A stretch of 7,906 nt of DNA, from positions 23,485 to 31,390 of the forward strand of contig DHWM01000007.1 of the NCBI GenBank assembly GCA_002413185.1, in the 5' to 3' direction. Of this stretch, positions 6,712 to 7,906 are shown piece after piece; position 1 is the first letter of the stretch; the number at the start of each line of letters is the position of its first letter. The notes beneath the pieces were generated by a model. That model was given only the letters and a program-made list of their open reading frames with translations, did no database searches and was not told where the DNA came from. This DNA comes from Actinobacteria bacterium UBA5182. GTDB lineage: Bacteria > Actinomycetota > UBA4738. The translations under genes and the position numbers were made by a program.

Positions 6712-6721
6712 GGTTGCAACC
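6712..6721. promoter_or_regulatory. Palindrome in the PPOX/sbcD divergent region, possible operator
   Basis: GGTTGCAACC is a perfect 10-bp palindrome 38 bases upstream of the PPOX start. Just beyond it lie a TTCGT-GAG-ACGAA inverted repeat (6723-6735) and the odd palindrome CCTCGACGAGG (6742-6752). Clustered dyads in a divergent promoter region can bind a regulator, but no regulator gene is in the window. Confidence 0.25.
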
Positions 6722-6816
6722 GTTCGTGAGACGAAGCGATTCCTCGACGAGGTGCTGAAGTCGATCCCCTGACCACTCCGAAATTCCACCGATGTGATTC
6801 TGTCACTCTTCCGCAG

Positions 6817-6822
6817 TAGGCT
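6817..6822 (+). promoter_or_regulatory. Candidate -10 element for leaderless sbcD transcript
   Basis: TAGGCT fits TANNNT and ends 6 bases before the GTG start at 6829, the spacing at which transcription would begin at or next to the start codon. No Shine-Dalgarno sequence lies between. No clear -35 box is visible. Confidence 0.4.
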
Positions 6823-6828
6823 GGTCGC

Positions 6829-7906
6829 GTGAAGTTGCTGCACACCGGCGACTGGCACGTTGGGAAGGCTCTGCGGGGCCGGTCGCGGCTCGAGGAGTTC
6901 GCCGACGCGCTTCGAGAGGTCGTGGGCATCGCCGTTCACGAAGGGGTGGACGCGGTGCTCATCGCGGGCGACCTGTACGAGCACCGCTCCCCCGCCCCGG
7001 AGGCCGACGGGCTGGTGTTCGAGGCGCTCGTCAGGCTCCACGAGGCCCGCATCCCGGTGGTGGCCATTCCGGGCAACCATGACTCGGCGGTACGGCTGGA
7101 GGCGCTGTCGAAGCTGCTCGCGCCGATCGGCACCACCATGGTTCCGCGGGTCACCCCGCCCGACCAGGGCGGCCTCGTCGAGATCCCCAGCCGCGACGGT
7201 AGCGAGCAAGCGCTGATCGCCTGTGTCCCGTTCGTCCCCGAACGGCGGTTCGGCGATGCCGCGGCGCTGTTCAGGGCAACGGAGGACTGGTACCAGAACT
7301 ACGCCGAAGGCATGGGCCGGCTCATCAAGGCGATGTCCGAGCCGTTCGAGTCGGGCAAGGTCAACGTCCTCCTGGCCCACCTGTTCACCGACGGGGCCAT
7401 CCCGGGCGGTGGGGAGCACCAGATCACGATCGGCCTCGAGTACGCGGTCTCGCCCTCGCGCCTCCCCGCGACGGCGTCCTACATCGCGCTGGGCCACGTC
7501 CATCGGCCGCAGTCGGTCCGCGGGGCGCCCTCCCCCACCCGCTACGCCGGCTCGCTGCTCCAGCTCGACTTCGGCGAGAAGGAGCAGACGAAATCCGTCG
7601 CCCTCATCGAAGCGCACCCCGGGAAGCCCTCGAAGGTTCGCGAGGTCGCGTTGTCGGCGGGACGAAGGCTCATCGACGTCGCGGGCACCCTGGACGAGGT
7701 CCTGGCAAAGGGCGCGAACCTCACCGACGGGTTCCTCCGGGTGTTCGTGGAGACCGATGGCCCCGTCCCCGGCATCGCAGGGCAGGTCCGCGACGCCCTT
7801 CCGGACGCCGTGGACGTGCAGCTCCGCTACCAGCGCAAGGACGCCCCTCAGGAACAGGCGCCGCTCTCATCCCTTCAGCCCCGCGACCAGTTCCTCTCCT
7901 ACTTCC
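6829..7906 (+). CDS. sbcD: SbcD/Mre11-type DNA repair exonuclease, 3'-truncated by window
   Basis: The frame opens at GTG 6829 and is still open at the window end (359 codons). The first residues, MKLLHTGDWHVGK, are the standard SbcD N-terminus, which fixes the start. The calcineurin-like phosphoesterase motifs are in order: Asp8 and His10 (GDWHVG), Asp48 (AGDLYE), Asn83-His84-Asp85 (IPGNHDS), His184 (LLAHLF), and His223 and His225 (LGHVHRP), which together build the two-metal Mn site. A capping-domain region follows from about residue 265 (VREVALSAGRRL onward). SbcD pairs with the Rad50-like ATPase SbcC as an ATP-dependent nuclease that opens hairpins and trims blocked double-strand ends on the chromosome. 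An sbcC-like gene is expected just beyond the window. The coding sequence has no frameshift. It probably has a leaderless mRNA and shares a 154-bp divergent region with the PPOX gene. Confidence 0.93.
   Translation, partial: MKLLHTGDWHVGKALRGRSRLEEFADALREVVGIAVHEGVDAVLIAGDLYEHRSPAPEADGLVFEALVRLHEARIPVVAIPGNHDSAVRLEALSKLLAPIGTTMVPRVTPPDQGGLVEIPSRDGSEQALIACVPFVPERRFGDAAALFRATEDWYQNYAEGMGRLIKAMSEPFESGKVNVLLAHLFTDGAIPGGGEHQITIGLEYAVSPSRLPATASYIALGHVHRPQSVRGAPSPTRYAGSLLQLDFGEKEQTKSVALIEAHPGKPSKVREVALSAGRRLIDVAGTLDEVLAKGANLTDGFLRVFVETDGPVPGIAGQVRDALPDAVDVQLRYQRKDAPQEQAPLSSLQPRDQFLSYF

Noticed and set aside
6457..7617. 386-codon minus-strand open frame
   Set aside because: It is antisense to sbcD and runs out of frame through the PPOX gene. 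SbcD motifs on the other strand are unambiguous.
1..7906. CRISPR array, tRNA/rRNA genes, insertion sequence or integrase
   Set aside because: No spaced direct repeats, no cloverleaf-like sequence, no transposase or recombinase motifs, and no terminal inverted repeats flanking the cargo were found by eye.
1..7906. New anti-phage defence system built on HerA plus SbcD
   Set aside because: HerA-based defence modules exist (such as HerA-Sir2 or HerA-DUF4297), but no effector gene of that kind is present. The interval genes are ordinary metabolic enzymes, so a DNA repair reading is better supported.

Overview
The window is very GC-rich, with strong third-position G/C in every gene. It reads as chromosome of a high-GC Actinomycetota, probably an uncultured soil or deep-branching lineage. 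Supporting this are a HerA-like ATPase with an unusual phosphate loop, a PPOX protein of a type common in F420-using actinobacteria, Ala/Thr/Ser/Gly-rich secreted proteins, and a mix of genes with perfect Shine-Dalgarno sequences and genes that appear leaderless. The taxonomic call is an inference from style, not from a marker gene.

Layout. (1) Bases 1-1533, plus strand: the 3' part of a HerA/DUF87-type ATPase whose N-terminus lies outside the window. (2) 1562-2847, minus strand: a metal-dependent amidohydrolase with all its catalytic residues but two single-base frameshifts. (3) 2961-3236, minus strand: a small secreted or membrane-anchored protein with an ideal ribosome binding site, followed by a strong stem-loop. 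(4) 3388-5757, plus strand: a two-domain enzyme, a hydroxylysine-kinase-like phosphotransferase fused to a class-III aminotransferase-fold phospholyase. (5) 5758-6246: no intact gene; it holds a stem-loop and the decayed C-terminus of an ABC-2 type permease on the minus strand. (6) 6247-6674, minus strand: a PPOX (flavin/F420-binding split-barrel) protein with one late frameshift. (7) 6829 to the window end, plus strand: the SbcD/Mre11 nuclease, cut off by the window edge.

How the genes fit together. The outer genes, HerA-like ATPase and SbcD/Mre11, belong to DNA double-strand-break end processing. Both are on the plus strand, separated by about 5.3 kb of unrelated metabolic and accessory genes. 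The central fusion enzyme is predicted to phosphorylate a hydroxylated amine such as 5-hydroxylysine and then remove phosphate and ammonia from it. The neighbouring amidohydrolase belongs to a family that includes dipeptidases, so an amino-acid or peptide catabolic theme is possible but unproven. All three frameshifts sit in G/C homopolymers and all are in minus-strand genes. They may be sequencing or assembly errors or early decay of accessory genes. Reading across them restores normal-length, motif-complete proteins (427 and 142 residues).
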